DNA from: Paraneptunicella aestuarii
GTDB taxonomy: Bacteria; Pseudomonadota; Gammaproteobacteria; Enterobacterales; Alteromonadaceae
Assembly (NCBI RefSeq): GCF_019900845.1
Contig: NZ_CP074570.1
Span: 2,914,001 to 2,978,000 of the forward strand
Direction of reading: 5' to 3'
DNA length: 64,000 nucleotides
The stretch's first letter is position 1, and each line of letters begins with the position of its first letter. The notes beneath the pieces are model-generated. The model worked only from the letters and a program-made list of their open reading frames with translations, searched no databases and was not told the DNA's origin. This document shows, piece after piece, positions 16,089 through 26,299 of the stretch. Position numbers and translations under genes: made by a program.

Positions 16089-17096
16089 CTACAAATCAAC
16101 ACCGGACAAACCAAAATGTTGGAATGCTCTCTGTGTCGCAATTCTCCCTCTTGGCGTTCTCTGCAAAAATCCCTGCTGGATCAGGAAAGGCTCAATAACA
16201 TCCTCAATCGTATCTTTAGCCTCACCAATGGCAGCAGCAAGATTATCCAAACCTACAGGCCCGCCAGTAAACTTCTCTAAAATAGCCAATAAGAGTTTCC
16301 TATCCATGTAGTCGAAGCCTTCTTTATCCACTTCTAATAAATCTAATGCGTCTGCGGCTACCGACAAGGAAATATCGCCCTTGGCTTTTACTTCCGCAAA
16401 GTCTCTGACCCTTCGTAACAAGCGATTGGCAATACGAGGCGTTCCTCTTGAACGTCGAGCTATCTCTAACGCACCTTCATCGCTCATAGTGATATTCAAG
16501 TACCCTGCCGAACGAGCAATAATGCTGGTTAAGTCCTTAACATTGTAAAACTCCAAGCGTTGTACAATACCAAAACGATCCCGAAGAGGAGAGGTTAAAG
16601 AACCAGCACGAGTCGTCGCACCAATCAACGTAAAAGGAGGTAAATCCAATTTGATAGAACGAGCTGCTGGCCCTTCCCCTATCATGATATCCAGTTGGTA
16701 ATCTTCCATTGCAGGATATAGAATTTCTTCAACAACGGGGCTTAGGCGATGTATCTCGTCAATAAAAAGCACGTCATGCTCTTCCAGATTAGTCAACATG
16801 GCTGCCAAATCGCCGGCTTTTTCCAATACAGGGCCTGACGTTGTCTTTATGCCCACATCCAGTTCATTGGCAACAATATTGGCCAGTGTCGTTTTACCTA
16901 AACCCGGCGGGCCAAAAATCAGCAGATGATCGAGTGCATCACCTCGATTACGCGCAGCCTGAATGAATATTTCCATCTGATCCCGAACATGATCCTGCCC
17001 CACATACTCAGATAACATTTTCGGACGAATGGCGCGATCAATAACCTCTTCATCCTGTTTTACTTGGGGTTCAATAATTCTATCGGCTTCAATCAT
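16089..17096 (-). CDS. ruvB: Holliday junction helicase motor RuvB
   Basis: RuvB is the AAA+ ring motor that drives branch migration with RuvA. The 335-residue product shows the start [20 protein letters not shown], Walker [12 protein letters not shown], Walker [10 protein letters not shown], sensor-1 region [18 protein letters not shown] and arginine finger context, and the C-terminal winged-helix domain with TPRGRIAT. It is last in the ruvC-ruvA-ruvB series. In many relatives ybgC-tol follows directly; here a 9.5-kb insertion of other genes separates them. Confidence 0.98.
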   Translation of the reverse strand: MIEADRIIEPQVKQDEEVIDRAIRPKMLSEYVGQDHVRDQMEIFIQAARNRGDALDHLLIFGPPGLGKTTLANIVANELDVGIKTTSGPVLEKAGDLAAMLTNLEEHDVLFIDEIHRLSPVVEEILYPAMEDYQLDIMIGEGPAARSIKLDLPPFTLIGATTRAGSLTSPLRDRFGIVQRLEFYNVKDLTSIIARSAGYLNITMSDEGALEIARRSRGTPRIANRLLRRVRDFAEVKAKGDISLSVAADALDLLEVDKEGFDYMDRKLLLAILEKFTGGPVGLDNLAAAIGEAKDTIEDVIEPFLIQQGFLQRTPRGRIATQRAFQHFGLSGVDL

Positions 17097-17155
17097 TCTT
17101 TATTCACACATTCACACAGTTAATTGCGAGAGATTACACTCTTTCTTTTTATATA

Positions 17156-17776
17156 TCAGGCAATGCTTCTTAAGGCTTCACGGATCAGTTCTTCGCTACT
17201 CAGCTCTTCACGATAAACGCCTTTCACCATCTTGTCAGCCTGTGCCTGAGTATAGCCCAAGGCAATCAAGGCACTGATAGCATCAGATTTAGCACTCGCA
17301 CTTGGCGGCTCCACAATCACATGAGTCGCACCTGCAACAGGTACACTAAAACTCATTGCTTGCCCAAATTCCAGGTTGCCCAAGCGGTCTTTCATTTCCA
17401 CTAACAAGCGTTCAGCGGTTTTCTTGCCAACCCCCGGTAGTTTCACCAATGCGGTAACATCGCCTTCGTTGACTGCAACAATAAATTGCTGAGCCGACAT
17501 TCCAGACAAAATGGTCAATGCCAGTTTGGGCCCCACACCATTCGCTTTAATCACTTCTCGAAATAACGCCCGTTCATCCTTATTGGCAAAACCAAAAAGC
17601 AGTTGTGCATCTTCCCGCACCACAAAATGTGTATAGATGTTGACTTCACATCCAGTTTCAGGAAGTTGATACAGGCTGGTCATAGGCATTTGAATTTCAT
17701 AACCCACGCCCATCACATCAACCAGAACAAAAGGAGGTGTTTTTTCAACCAGGATTCCGCGGATCCGACCAATCAT
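17156..17776 (-). CDS. ruvA: Holliday junction branch migration protein RuvA
   Basis: RuvA binds four-way junctions and loads RuvB. The 206-residue protein begins [21 protein letters not shown], the family N-terminus, followed by the OB domain, two helix-hairpin-helix motifs ([13 protein letters not shown] and [20 protein letters not shown]), and the flexible C-terminal domain III ([13 protein letters not shown]). The frame is open to 17833, but the ATG at 17776 matches the family start and leaves no extra residues. Confidence 0.97.
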   Translation of the reverse strand: MIGRIRGILVEKTPPFVLVDVMGVGYEIQMPMTSLYQLPETGCEVNIYTHFVVREDAQLLFGFANKDERALFREVIKANGVGPKLALTILSGMSAQQFIVAVNEGDVTALVKLPGVGKKTAERLLVEMKDRLGNLEFGQAMSFSVPVAGATHVIVEPPSASAKSDAISALIALGYTQAQADKMVKGVYREELSSEELIREALRSIA

Positions 17777-17920
17777 TATTCTTATTCCTCTTATTCCACA
17801 CTTGACTGTATTTTTATACAGCATGATAGACAAAAACCGGTAGAACTGACAACCATAAAATGCATGTCCATATTAAACGAGAGCTAAAACGAGAGCTAAA
17901 ATGAGAGTTAAATGGAGAAT

Positions 17921-18442
17921 TTAACGAAGTCGCCCGCGCACCGTCTTACGTGCAACACCCGACATACGCAGTAAACTTTGTTGTGTATGGTTATGACAAA
18001 GCGCCACGGCCAAAGCATCAGCGGCATCAGCTTGCGGTGTTTTAGCCAGCTTGAGCAACTGCACAACCATGTGTTGTACCTGCGTTTTCTCTGCATTTCC
18101 CTTGCCCACAACCGATTGTTTGATCTGCCTTGCTGAATACTCAGCCACAGGTAAATCATGCTGGGTAGCCGCGACAATGGCAGCCCCTCGCGCCTGTCCA
18201 AGTTTTAAAGCAGAGTCGGGATTCTTGGCCATAAAAACCTGTTCAATCGCAAAGTAATCGGGCTGAAACTGAGTGATGATTTCACTGACGCCATTGAAGA
18301 TTTGGTTCAAACGCATAGACAAATCATCAGCAGCAACCCGGATACAACCGCTGCCCAGGTACTCAGATTTCGCGCCAATTTGTCGGATCACACCATAACC
18401 AGTGATTCGTGAACCAGGATCAATACCGAGAATAATAGCCAA
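17921..18442 (-). CDS. ruvC: Holliday junction resolvase RuvC
   Basis: RuvC cleaves Holliday junctions symmetrically. The 173-residue product has catalytic acidic residues in [14 protein letters not shown] (Asp7), FAIEQVF (Glu), and [12 protein letters not shown] (two Asp). The start appears to be TTG at 18442, preceded at good spacing by AGGGA on the minus strand; no in-frame ATG gives the family N-terminus. It is followed by ruvA after 144 bp. The C-terminal tail ([10 protein letters not shown]) is basic. Confidence 0.96.
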   Translation of the reverse strand: MAIILGIDPGSRITGYGVIRQIGAKSEYLGSGCIRVAADDLSMRLNQIFNGVSEIITQFQPDYFAIEQVFMAKNPDSALKLGQARGAAIVAATQHDLPVAEYSARQIKQSVVGKGNAEKTQVQHMVVQLLKLAKTPQADAADALAVALCHNHTQQSLLRMSGVARKTVRGRLR

Positions 18443-18498
18443 TGAATTTCCCTAAGCTTTAATGAATGAACATGTTTACTGATGCATCAACACCAAGA

Positions 18499-18939
18499 CT
18501 ACATGAGAAATTGCCGAATCGCATTACGGTTTGTTTCTGATGATATTAACTGCAATGCCTGTTGCACACTGAGCCAGCGATAATCAAGGTGTTCAGTAAG
18601 TTGAATGGCGCAATGCTGGCTAATTTGCAGTAAGAAAACATATTCCGTGTTTTGAATACAATCAGGGGGATAACGGTGACGCCAATGAGGAAGAATTTCA
18701 TACTGGTTGATGATCCCGGTATCCGTTAACTCAAAAAATGATTGCGGAATATCAACACCAATCTCTTCTTTGACTTCACGCACAGCAGCTTGCCTTGGTG
18801 CTTCGTTTTGCTCCAGACTCCCTGTCACCGATTGCCAAAAATCGGGATTGTCTTGCCGTTGTAAGGCCAGTATCTGCTTATTCTCGTCATAGATAACGAC
18901 TAATACAGATTCTGGCCTTTTCAATGTCACAACAGGCAC
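18499..18939 (-). CDS. nudB: Dihydroneopterin triphosphate diphosphatase NudB
   Basis: NudB is a Nudix hydrolase that removes pyrophosphate from dihydroneopterin triphosphate in folate synthesis. The 146-residue protein starts at a GTG (18939). The Nudix box is visible as GSLEQNEAPRQAAVREVKEEIGVD, i.e. GX5EX7REVXEEXGX, at about residues 38-61. The NudB-like context FWQSVTG and WLSVQQAL is present. It lies 23 bp after aspS and probably belongs to the aspS-nudB-ruvCAB operon. In Pseudomonas-type orders a yebC gene sits between aspS and ruvC; here it is nudB. Confidence 0.9.
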   Translation of the reverse strand: MPVVTLKRPESVLVVIYDENKQILALQRQDNPDFWQSVTGSLEQNEAPRQAAVREVKEEIGVDIPQSFFELTDTGIINQYEILPHWRHRYPPDCIQNTEYVFLLQISQHCAIQLTEHLDYRWLSVQQALQLISSETNRNAIRQFLM

Positions 18940-18962
18940 CTTACTCGTGCTTAAACGTTAAG

Positions 18963-20744
18963 TTATGCTTCCTCAGAGGAAGATTCTTTAACTGGCACAA
19001 CGGTCTGAATCGCTAACTCTTGCAGCTGCTCAGGGTTCGCAAAACCAGGCGCACTGGTCAAAGGACAGGCTGCCGTGGTGGTTTTCGGGAAGGCCATAAC
19101 ATCACGAATCGATTCAGCTCCCGTCATCAACATAACCAGGCGATCCAATCCAAATGCCAAACCAGCATGCGGTGGCGCACCATATTTCAATGCATCCAAC
19201 AAGAAGCCAAACTTGGATTTCGCTTCTTCTTCGTCAATGCCCAGCAATGAAAATACGGTCGCTTGCATATCTTGACGGTGAATACGAACAGAACCACCGC
19301 CTAATTCAACGCCGTTTAATACCATGTCATAGGCATCAGATAACGCTTCTTTTGGGTTAGCCGCCAACTCTTCAGGGCTTAAACCGCGTGGAGACGTGAA
19401 CGGATGGTGCAACGCATAAAGGTTGCCATCGATCATTTCGAACATTGGGAAGTCTGTCACCCAAAGTGGTTTCCAGTCACCTTGCAATAATCCAAGGTCT
19501 TCACCCACTTTCAAGCGCAATGCCCCCATTGCTTCTGTCACGATTTGCCAGGTATCAGCGCCGAACAATAACAGGTCGCCTTCTTTAGCATTCACGCGAT
19601 CCAGAAGCGCCTTGGCAACCTCTTCACCCAGGAATTTCAAAATAGGCGATTGCAAACCATCAATACCATTGTCTATCTGATTTACTTTCAGCCACGCTAA
19701 ACCTTTAGCGCCATAAATACCGACAAACTTGGCGTAATCATCCAATTGCTTACGCGACAATTCTGCGCCACCAGGAACACAAATGACCGCGACACGTCCC
19801 TCAGCATCATTAGCCGGGCCAGAGAAAACCTTGAAATCAACCTCTTTTAAAATATCAGCAACGTCGACCAGTTCCATAGGATTACGCAAATCGGGCTTAT
19901 CGCTACCGAAACGGCGCATCGCTTCTGAATAGGGCATTCTTGGGAACTCGCCCAAATCCACATTCAACATTTCCATAAACAAATTACGGATCATCTTTTC
20001 GGTAATCGCCATCACACCTTCAGCATCAAGGAATGTGGTTTCCAAATCGATCTGAGTAAATTCAGGCTGACGGTCAGCACGTAAGTCTTCATCACGGAAG
20101 CATTTAACGATCTGATAATAACGATCCATCCCCGCCATCATCAGCAATTGCTTAAACAACTGTGGAGACTGCGGCAATGCGAAGAATTGTCCTTTGTGAG
20201 TACGGCTTGGAACCAGATAATCACGCGCACCTTCAGGTGTCGCCTTGGTGAGAATTGGCGTTTCAATGTCCATGAAACCATTGTCATCAAGGAAACGACG
20301 CACGGCACTGGTGACTTTGGAACGGAATTTAATACGATCTGCCATTTCAGGACGGCGTAAATCCAGATAGCGGAATCTTAAACGCTGTTCTTCGCTATTT
20401 TCCTGATTAAAATCCAAAGGTAACGGCTCTGCACGGCTTAAAATTTCCAGCTCTTTACCTAAAATTTCAATGCCACCCGTCTTCATGCCTTTGTTGACCT
20501 GACCTTCCGGACGAGCTCTTACCAAGCCTTTAATAGAAACACAGAACTCTTGACGTAACGTGTTTGCTTTTTCAAAAACCTCGGGTAAATCAGGATCATA
20601 AACGACCTGAACAACACCTTCGCGGTCTCTTAGATCCAGAAAAATAACACCGCCCAAGTCTCGACGACGATTTACCCAACCGTAAAGACTAACCTCTTTA
20701 CCTACATAAGACTCATCAATATTGCCGCAATAATCTGTGCGCAT
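18963..20744 (-). CDS. aspS: Aspartate-tRNA ligase AspRS
   Basis: Charges tRNA-Asp (possibly also tRNA-Asn in species without AsnRS). The 593-residue protein is a class IIb synthetase: N-terminal OB-fold anticodon-binding domain ([22 protein letters not shown]), motif 1 and 2 regions ([28 protein letters not shown]), a bacterial GAD insertion domain (about 300-420), and motif 3 ([15 protein letters not shown]). The product ends in an acidic tail. It is the first gene of the minus-strand ruv cluster. Discriminating from non-discriminating type was not attempted. Confidence 0.98.
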   Translation of the reverse strand: MRTDYCGNIDESYVGKEVSLYGWVNRRRDLGGVIFLDLRDREGVVQVVYDPDLPEVFEKANTLRQEFCVSIKGLVRARPEGQVNKGMKTGGIEILGKELEILSRAEPLPLDFNQENSEEQRLRFRYLDLRRPEMADRIKFRSKVTSAVRRFLDDNGFMDIETPILTKATPEGARDYLVPSRTHKGQFFALPQSPQLFKQLLMMAGMDRYYQIVKCFRDEDLRADRQPEFTQIDLETTFLDAEGVMAITEKMIRNLFMEMLNVDLGEFPRMPYSEAMRRFGSDKPDLRNPMELVDVADILKEVDFKVFSGPANDAEGRVAVICVPGGAELSRKQLDDYAKFVGIYGAKGLAWLKVNQIDNGIDGLQSPILKFLGEEVAKALLDRVNAKEGDLLLFGADTWQIVTEAMGALRLKVGEDLGLLQGDWKPLWVTDFPMFEMIDGNLYALHHPFTSPRGLSPEELAANPKEALSDAYDMVLNGVELGGGSVRIHRQDMQATVFSLLGIDEEEAKSKFGFLLDALKYGAPPHAGLAFGLDRLVMLMTGAESIRDVMAFPKTTTAACPLTSAPGFANPEQLQELAIQTVVPVKESSSEEA

Positions 20745-21098
20745 TCACTCTACCCTTTGGCACTTACAGGTTAATAAGGGGATTTATCCAATCGGTTCGG
20801 AACCCCATTAATTCGAAGATGGCGTAGTATAAACAAAACCGATCCAAAGCACAGCCTTGAAGCCTAATTGAAAATAAATTTCTGGAAGAAATAGCATGGG
20901 ATCGGGATTAAAAATGAACACTTTTTATACTCATTGCTGAATTCATCCCTTTTTCAACACCTTACCCTGTTAATTTTGCATACTTTTAGCACAATAGAGT
21001 ACAAAGTTAGCCGTCAATAGGGTAAATTAATTGCATTCTTAGAATCTCCTAATACTACCAATGAGTATTAGTTGTACTTGCTGGAACACACTGACTCT
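20745..21098. other. Divergent intergenic region aspS / histidine kinase
   Basis: This 354-bp gap must hold both divergent promoters. The only distinct structure I see is the inverted repeat at 21049-21071. No small gene is supported. Confidence 0.5.
21049..21071. promoter_or_regulatory. 8-bp inverted repeat upstream of the sensor kinase
   Basis: CTAATACT, seven bases, AGTATTAG: a perfect inverted repeat ending 28 bp before the chosen kinase start. Spacing fits an operator for a dimeric regulator or a hairpin in the 5' leader. No T-run follows. Confidence 0.4.
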
Positions 21099-24000
21099 AT
21101 GAATTTGTTTTCGTTGCAACGTTTAACGACCCTATTCATCCTGATATTAATCAGTATTAATAGTCATGCGGCATTTTTCTCATCGGTCAAACGATACTCC
21201 ATCGAAGATGGCCTGCCAGCAACCACTATCTACACCTTACTGAAGGATCAGTCAGGCTATTTCTGGCTAGGTACGCCCAAAGGACTGGTTCGATACGACG
21301 GTTACGATTTTGAAGTTTATAGCAGCAATAACAAGAACAACCTGAAACTGGTTTTACCCGACGCAGGAAACATTTTTATTGATTCTAAAAAGCGTATATG
21401 GGTTGGTTCATGGGGTAAAGGGCTCGCCTTATACAATCATAATCTGGAACTCATCAAACATTTTCAGCATTCCAGCGACAATCCCCACAGCATTAGCAGC
21501 AACATGGTGCAGCTTTTTTTTGAAGACAAGCAAGGCAATATCTGGTTAGGAACCAATGGTGGTGGCCTGGGCTTATTCCGCGAAAAAACGCTGGATTTTA
21601 AGAACTTCACTCGCAAGCCCGGCGAAATGAGCAGCTTGAGTCACAATAGAGTCTGGAGTGTAACCCAATCTCAAGACGGCGCTTTATGGGTCGCAACAGG
21701 CAATGGTCTAAATAAATTACTGGATAAAGATAAAGGTATCTTTCAACAATTCCACCACAATCCAGAGGATCCTGAGTCATTGGATCATCCACTCGTAAGA
21801 GCTTTGCTGGTAGATAAAGATAATAATCTGTGGGTTGGAACAGAAACCGGCTTCGGCTTGTTCGATCAGGAATCCGGTAAATACCAAACCTTCTCTATGG
21901 AAAACCGCGGGCTGGACGCAGCCATTACCCGATTACGCGCCGGTGGAGATAATGTCATTTGGGTTGGTACGCAAAAAGGACTATACCGTTTTGAATCGGA
22001 CAATCGCACATTCACCTCGTTAGTCAATGAGTCCAACTTCGCCCTGCTTCCGCACGATGATATTCGAGATATTTATGTTGATTCAGAACAACGTATATGG
22101 GTAGCCACCCGCTATGCGGGATTAACCCGTATAGATCTGGCTCCAAGTATATTTGAAGCCCACAACCGCTATTCAGAAGAAAACGGCAATATTCACGCGA
22201 TTCAGAAGGTATATAACATCTTTGAAGATAAGGAGAATACTGTCTGGTTGGGTTCTGGCTCGGGTTTATTAAAGCTGACGGAAAAAGGCATCTTCAAGCA
22301 CACTCTTCAAAATCTCGATAACAGCGCTCATGTACATGCTATTGTCCAGGACAAAGCCGGTACAATCTGGCTTGGAACAGAACATGGTTTGGGCACTATA
22401 TCCCCGGATCAAACCACCTACATCAACAGAAATGATTTACTGGATGGTTATAGCAACCTTGCCGTTGTTGAGCTGATGCTCGATCGGGGCAATAACCTTT
22501 GGATAGCCACAGAACATGGCGGCCTGATTACCTATAATGGCAGAACCACACGTTCCATTAATCACGATCCTCTAGACCCAGACTCTATTTCCAATAATAA
22601 CGTCACAGCCATGTATCAGGATAATATTGGCAGGATCTGGATTGGCACAGCAGGTTCAGGATTAAACAGGCTCGACCCCGGCCCTAATCGCTTTTTCCAT
22701 TATGAATATACTCCCAGCCAGATTGGTAGTCTGGGATTTGGCAGCATAAACAGTATATTCCAAAGTTCAGACGGCATTATGTGGTTCGGAACGCCCCTCA
22801 CACTGGACAAGCTCATTGATATTACAGACACCTTTGAAAACCTCTCGACCAAAGATGGATTAGCAAACAGCGATATAAAAGCCATCACAGAAGATGACTT
22901 TGGAGATCTATGGATCAGTACAGATTTGGGATTATCGCAATACAAACGATCAGGACATTACTTCATCAACTATCAGCAAAGAGACGGTATTCACGGTAAT
23001 CAGTTTTTACGTCGCTCGGTGTTAAAAAGTAAAACCCATGGGCTTATATTTGGTGGTGAAAATGGTATAACCCGAGTACACACAACTGAGTCTTCTTATA
23101 CAAGTAAGCCACCTACCGCGCAAATTACCGGGGTCTGGATTGATGGCAAAAAAGTACCTCAATATAGTTTTGATGACGAATCTGTACTGGAACTCCATCA
23201 CACGGTAAAAAATATCCGTATAAAATTCTCAGCTCTGGATTTTTCTTCCATCGGTAAAAACCAATATTCTTATCGCATTATGGGTTTCGATGAAAACTGG
23301 TCTCAACCGGGCAATGACAATCAGATTTACTACAGTGGCCTGGATTCAGGCGAGTATGAATTCCAGGTAAAAGCCAGTAATAACAATAATGACTGGGCAG
23401 AAACGCCGACATCCTTAAAGATCACTATCTTAACGCCTTGGTGGCAACAAGTTTGGTTATACGTCCTGTTAGCCTTTGTGCTTATCGTATCAGCTACACT
23501 GTTATACAAAATCAGAACCCGTACTCTGGCAGAGCAGAAAATGCTGTTGGAAAACGAAATTTCGACTCGTACAAAAGAACTGTTTGAAGCCCAGAAACAA
23601 TTGATTGAATCAGAGAAAAATGCCTCTCTTTCTGGGCTGGTAGCGGGTGTTGCCCATGAAATTAATACTCCGGTGGGCATCAGCGTTACTGCGGCTTCCA
23701 ATCTTATTGAAAGAAGTCAAAGCATGTTGGCAGCATTGGAATCCAATACTCTGAAGAAATCGGAGTTTATCCAACAGATTAACAACATTCATGAAAGTGC
23801 TGAAATGGTACTGTCAAACCTGATGCGCGCTTCTGACCTGATTGGCAGCTTCAAGGAAGTTTCTGTTGATCAAATATCTCAGCAGCGACGTAAGTTCGCA
23901 TTCAAGGATTACATGGAAGAGATCATCATGAGTCTGACTCCACAGTTGAAGACGGAAAACATCAGCATGGTATTGCAATGCCCGGATGATTTGGTTGTCG

Positions 24001-24356
24001 ATAGCTACCCAGGAGCGATTGCTCAGCTTATTACCAATCTGACCATGAATTCCATTGTACACGCCTTCGACAATCGAGAAGGTGGAACAATTGAAATCCT
24101 GATAAAGCGAATGGAAACCTCTCCAGAGAAAATTTACATTCGATTTAGTGACAATGGTAAGGGCATATCTCACGATATGATTGCCAAGATATTTGAGCCT
24201 TTCTACACCACAAAACGCGGTAAAGGCGGCAGTGGTTTAGGACTACAAATTATCAGCAACATCACCAACATCAGGCTTGGCGGCACTATTCGCTGTGAAA
24301 GTGAACTAGGCAAAGGCACCAGTTTCCATATTGAAATTTTGGCTACCCCACCCTGA
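21099..24356 (+). CDS. Two-component-regulator-propeller sensor histidine kinase
   Basis: A large membrane-bound sensor kinase of 1085 residues. The ATG at 21099 is preferred over an upstream TTG because it puts a clean signal peptide first (LTTLFILILISINSHA). About twelve Reg_prop repeats follow (IWLGTNGGGLGLF, LWVATGNGLNKL, LWVGTETGFGLF and similar), forming two periplasmic seven-bladed propellers. Then come a Y_Y_Y domain (about 660-775), one membrane helix (WLYVLLAFVLIVSATLLYKI), a coiled coil, an H-box GVAHEINTPVG with His853, and an ATPase domain (DNGKGI, GGSGLGLQI). Unlike hybrid BT4663-like sensors it has no receiver or HTH domain, and no response regulator is adjacent. Ligand unknown, possibly a polysaccharide product. 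Confidence 0.9.
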   Translation: MNLFSLQRLTTLFILILISINSHAAFFSSVKRYSIEDGLPATTIYTLLKDQSGYFWLGTPKGLVRYDGYDFEVYSSNNKNNLKLVLPDAGNIFIDSKKRIWVGSWGKGLALYNHNLELIKHFQHSSDNPHSISSNMVQLFFEDKQGNIWLGTNGGGLGLFREKTLDFKNFTRKPGEMSSLSHNRVWSVTQSQDGALWVATGNGLNKLLDKDKGIFQQFHHNPEDPESLDHPLVRALLVDKDNNLWVGTETGFGLFDQESGKYQTFSMENRGLDAAITRLRAGGDNVIWVGTQKGLYRFESDNRTFTSLVNESNFALLPHDDIRDIYVDSEQRIWVATRYAGLTRIDLAPSIFEAHNRYSEENGNIHAIQKVYNIFEDKENTVWLGSGSGLLKLTEKGIFKHTLQNLDNSAHVHAIVQDKAGTIWLGTEHGLGTISPDQTTYINRNDLLDGYSNLAVVELMLDRGNNLWIATEHGGLITYNGRTTRSINHDPLDPDSISNNNVTAMYQDNIGRIWIGTAGSGLNRLDPGPNRFFHYEYTPSQIGSLGFGSINSIFQSSDGIMWFGTPLTLDKLIDITDTFENLSTKDGLANSDIKAITEDDFGDLWISTDLGLSQYKRSGHYFINYQQRDGIHGNQFLRRSVLKSKTHGLIFGGENGITRVHTTESSYTSKPPTAQITGVWIDGKKVPQYSFDDESVLELHHTVKNIRIKFSALDFSSIGKNQYSYRIMGFDENWSQPGNDNQIYYSGLDSGEYEFQVKASNNNNDWAETPTSLKITILTPWWQQVWLYVLLAFVLIVSATLLYKIRTRTLAEQKMLLENEISTRTKELFEAQKQLIESEKNASLSGLVAGVAHEINTPVGISVTAASNLIERSQSMLAALESNTLKKSEFIQQINNIHESAEMVLSNLMRASDLIGSFKEVSVDQISQQRRKFAFKDYMEEIIMSLTPQLKTENISMVLQCPDDLVVDSYPGAIAQLITNLTMNSIVHAFDNREGGTIEILIKRMETSPEKIYIRFSDNGKGISHDMIAKIFEPFYTTKRGKGGSGLGLQIISNITNIRLGGTIRCESELGKGTSFHIEILATPP

Positions 24357-24455
24357 TAAATAAACCTCAGCCGCTTGCTTCTTGGCATTATTCTGCGCGG
24401 CGGTGGGATTCACTCTTTTCTGTAGAGAACAGACCGTAACGAACTGATTGTAAAG

Positions 24456-25736
24456 CTACTCAACAAACAACAGTGACAAATCAGGCCAGTAAGTAATGAT
24501 CACCAATGATAATAAAAGCACGACCATAAAGCCGACTGTAGAACGATAGATTTCCGTGATTGGGCGTGAGAAACGATAGCTGGCGATAAACAGATTCATG
24601 CCCACAGGCGGCGTCATGTAGCCAATCTGCATGTTCGCCAAAAACACAATGCCCAGATGCACAGGATGCACACCAAAAGACATCGCGATAGGTAAGATCA
24701 AGGGCACCATAATCACGATCGCCGAGAAGATATCCAGAAAAGCGCCCAGGATCAGCAAAAACAGGTTCAACATAATCAAAAAGCTTAACTGGCTTTCAAT
24801 ATGTTGAGTGATCCAGTCAAATAGCGTTGTTGGCGCATCAATCTCAATAAAATAACTGGTTAACACCAATGAACAACTCAGAATAATCAGTATCCCACCT
24901 ACCATAATCATGGCATCTGTGAGCAAATCCGGTATTTGCTTAAGCTTGATATCCTTATACAAAAACACTTCAACGATCAGCAAATAGATAACGGTAACAA
25001 CCGCCGCCTCCGACAAGGCAAAATAACCAGAATAAATGCCTCCGAGCAAAATAGCAGGAAGCGGGATTTCCCATTTTGCATCTTTAAAGCTTTCTATCAA
25101 TTCCTGAAAGGAAAATGCCTGGGTTGAAGCAGCTTGTTTACCTTGCGTCCACATACTCCACGCAGACAACATGGCAATCATCAAAAGTCCGGGGACAATC
25201 CCTGCAACTAATAATTGCTCAATGGTCATGCCTACCGGCGTTTCCATTTGCAGAGCTATAACTCCGAACAAAATTAGAGGCAATGACGGAGGAAACAGTA
25301 ACCCCAAACTACCCGAGGTCGTCACCAAGCCGAGACTAAATCGCTGCTGATAACCCGCTTGTTGTAAAGCGGGATACAACAACGCACCTAAAGCCACTAT
25401 TGTAACGCCAGAAGCACCCGTAAAGGCCGTAAATAAAGCACAAGCGATAAGCGCGACTATGGCTAAACCGCCAGGCATCCAACCTAATACAGCTTGAGTC
25501 ACCCGAACCAAACGCTTAGAACTTTGACTGGCACTGAGCAAATAGCCGGCGAAAGTAAACAGAGGAATCGCTTCAAGCAAAGGCGTTTGAATAATGCGAT
25601 ATAAATCAATGGCAATCACCATCAAATCGATATCAGCGTAATGGAATCCCAACATGGCAATAGCCAGTATTGCAGCGAAAAGCGGCATTCCCAGCAAAGC
25701 CAGAAATATGACGATAGCAACCAGTAAAATAAACAT
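24456..25736 (-). CDS. dctM: TRAP transporter large permease (DctM)
   Basis: The large membrane subunit of a tripartite ATP-independent periplasmic transporter, driving solute uptake with the sodium gradient. The 426-residue protein is almost entirely hydrophobic with about 12-13 helices and the family features AFTGASGVTIVALGALLYPAL and GIVFLANMQIGYMTPPVGMNL. It overlaps the dctQ stop by one base. With dctQ, dctP and the TatT-like gene it forms a four-gene operon. Substrate is not readable from the permease. Confidence 0.95.
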   Translation of the reverse strand: MFILLVAIVIFLALLGMPLFAAILAIAMLGFHYADIDLMVIAIDLYRIIQTPLLEAIPLFTFAGYLLSASQSSKRLVRVTQAVLGWMPGGLAIVALIACALFTAFTGASGVTIVALGALLYPALQQAGYQQRFSLGLVTTSGSLGLLFPPSLPLILFGVIALQMETPVGMTIEQLLVAGIVPGLLMIAMLSAWSMWTQGKQAASTQAFSFQELIESFKDAKWEIPLPAILLGGIYSGYFALSEAAVVTVIYLLIVEVFLYKDIKLKQIPDLLTDAMIMVGGILIILSCSLVLTSYFIEIDAPTTLFDWITQHIESQLSFLIMLNLFLLILGAFLDIFSAIVIMVPLILPIAMSFGVHPVHLGIVFLANMQIGYMTPPVGMNLFIASYRFSRPITEIYRSTVGFMVVLLLSLVIITYWPDLSLLFVE

Positions 25737-26233
25737 TATTCAGCTTCTGACTTCTGTGTTGGTTCTTGCACACGAGAGGGCTGTATAGCCAATAAAAGAT
25801 AGCGCCAGGCAATCACCAAAAACGCCATAGGAATAATAGATTCCGTAACCCAAACAGGCACATCCAGGAAAGCAATGGCATTATCTTCCATTTCCAACTG
25901 AACAAATTGCCAGCTAAACCAGGCTGCGCTTGTGCAAAGCGCCGTGGTACAAAGGTAAACCAAACGGTAAGCAGCTCTAGAAAAGTGATAAGGCAAAAAG
26001 CGGGAGATCACATCAATATTAATATGTTTACCACGGCGGGCTGCAAATGCAGCAGCGAAAAAGCCTGTCCATAAAACAGTTACCTGAATAAGATCATCTC
26101 CCCAAATCAATCCCGATCCAAATGCGTTGCGCATAATGATCTGAATCGCAGCGACTGCCAACATGGTAAAAAAGAACAATGTCAGCAGCAGTTTTTCTGC
26201 ATTGATAAGAAGTCGGTGTAATTTATCCAGCAT
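25736..26233 (-). CDS. dctQ: TRAP transporter small permease (DctQ)
   Basis: The small membrane subunit of the TRAP transporter. The 165-residue product has four predicted helices, including LLLTLFFFTMLAVAAIQIIMRN and the conserved WGDDLIQVTVLWTGFFAAAFAARRGKHINID segment of the DctQ family (split here by the second helix). It follows dctP by 66 bp and overlaps dctM, as usual. Confidence 0.94.
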   Translation of the reverse strand: MLDKLHRLLINAEKLLLTLFFFTMLAVAAIQIIMRNAFGSGLIWGDDLIQVTVLWTGFFAAAFAARRGKHINIDVISRFLPYHFSRAAYRLVYLCTTALCTSAAWFSWQFVQLEMEDNAIAFLDVPVWVTESIIPMAFLVIAWRYLLLAIQPSRVQEPTQKSEAE

Positions 26234-26299
26234 TATTTTCTATTTTTGTTTCGAGACTCGATTTAGCGCTCAGTTTCCCAAGCGCCCTGCTCTAATCTA

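Noticed and set aside
24366..24440. Degenerate copy of the inverted-repeat family after the propeller kinase
   Set aside because: CTCAGCCGC and CTGTAGAGAAC recall parts of the family, but the order and arms do not align and no stem forms. Treated as chance similarity.
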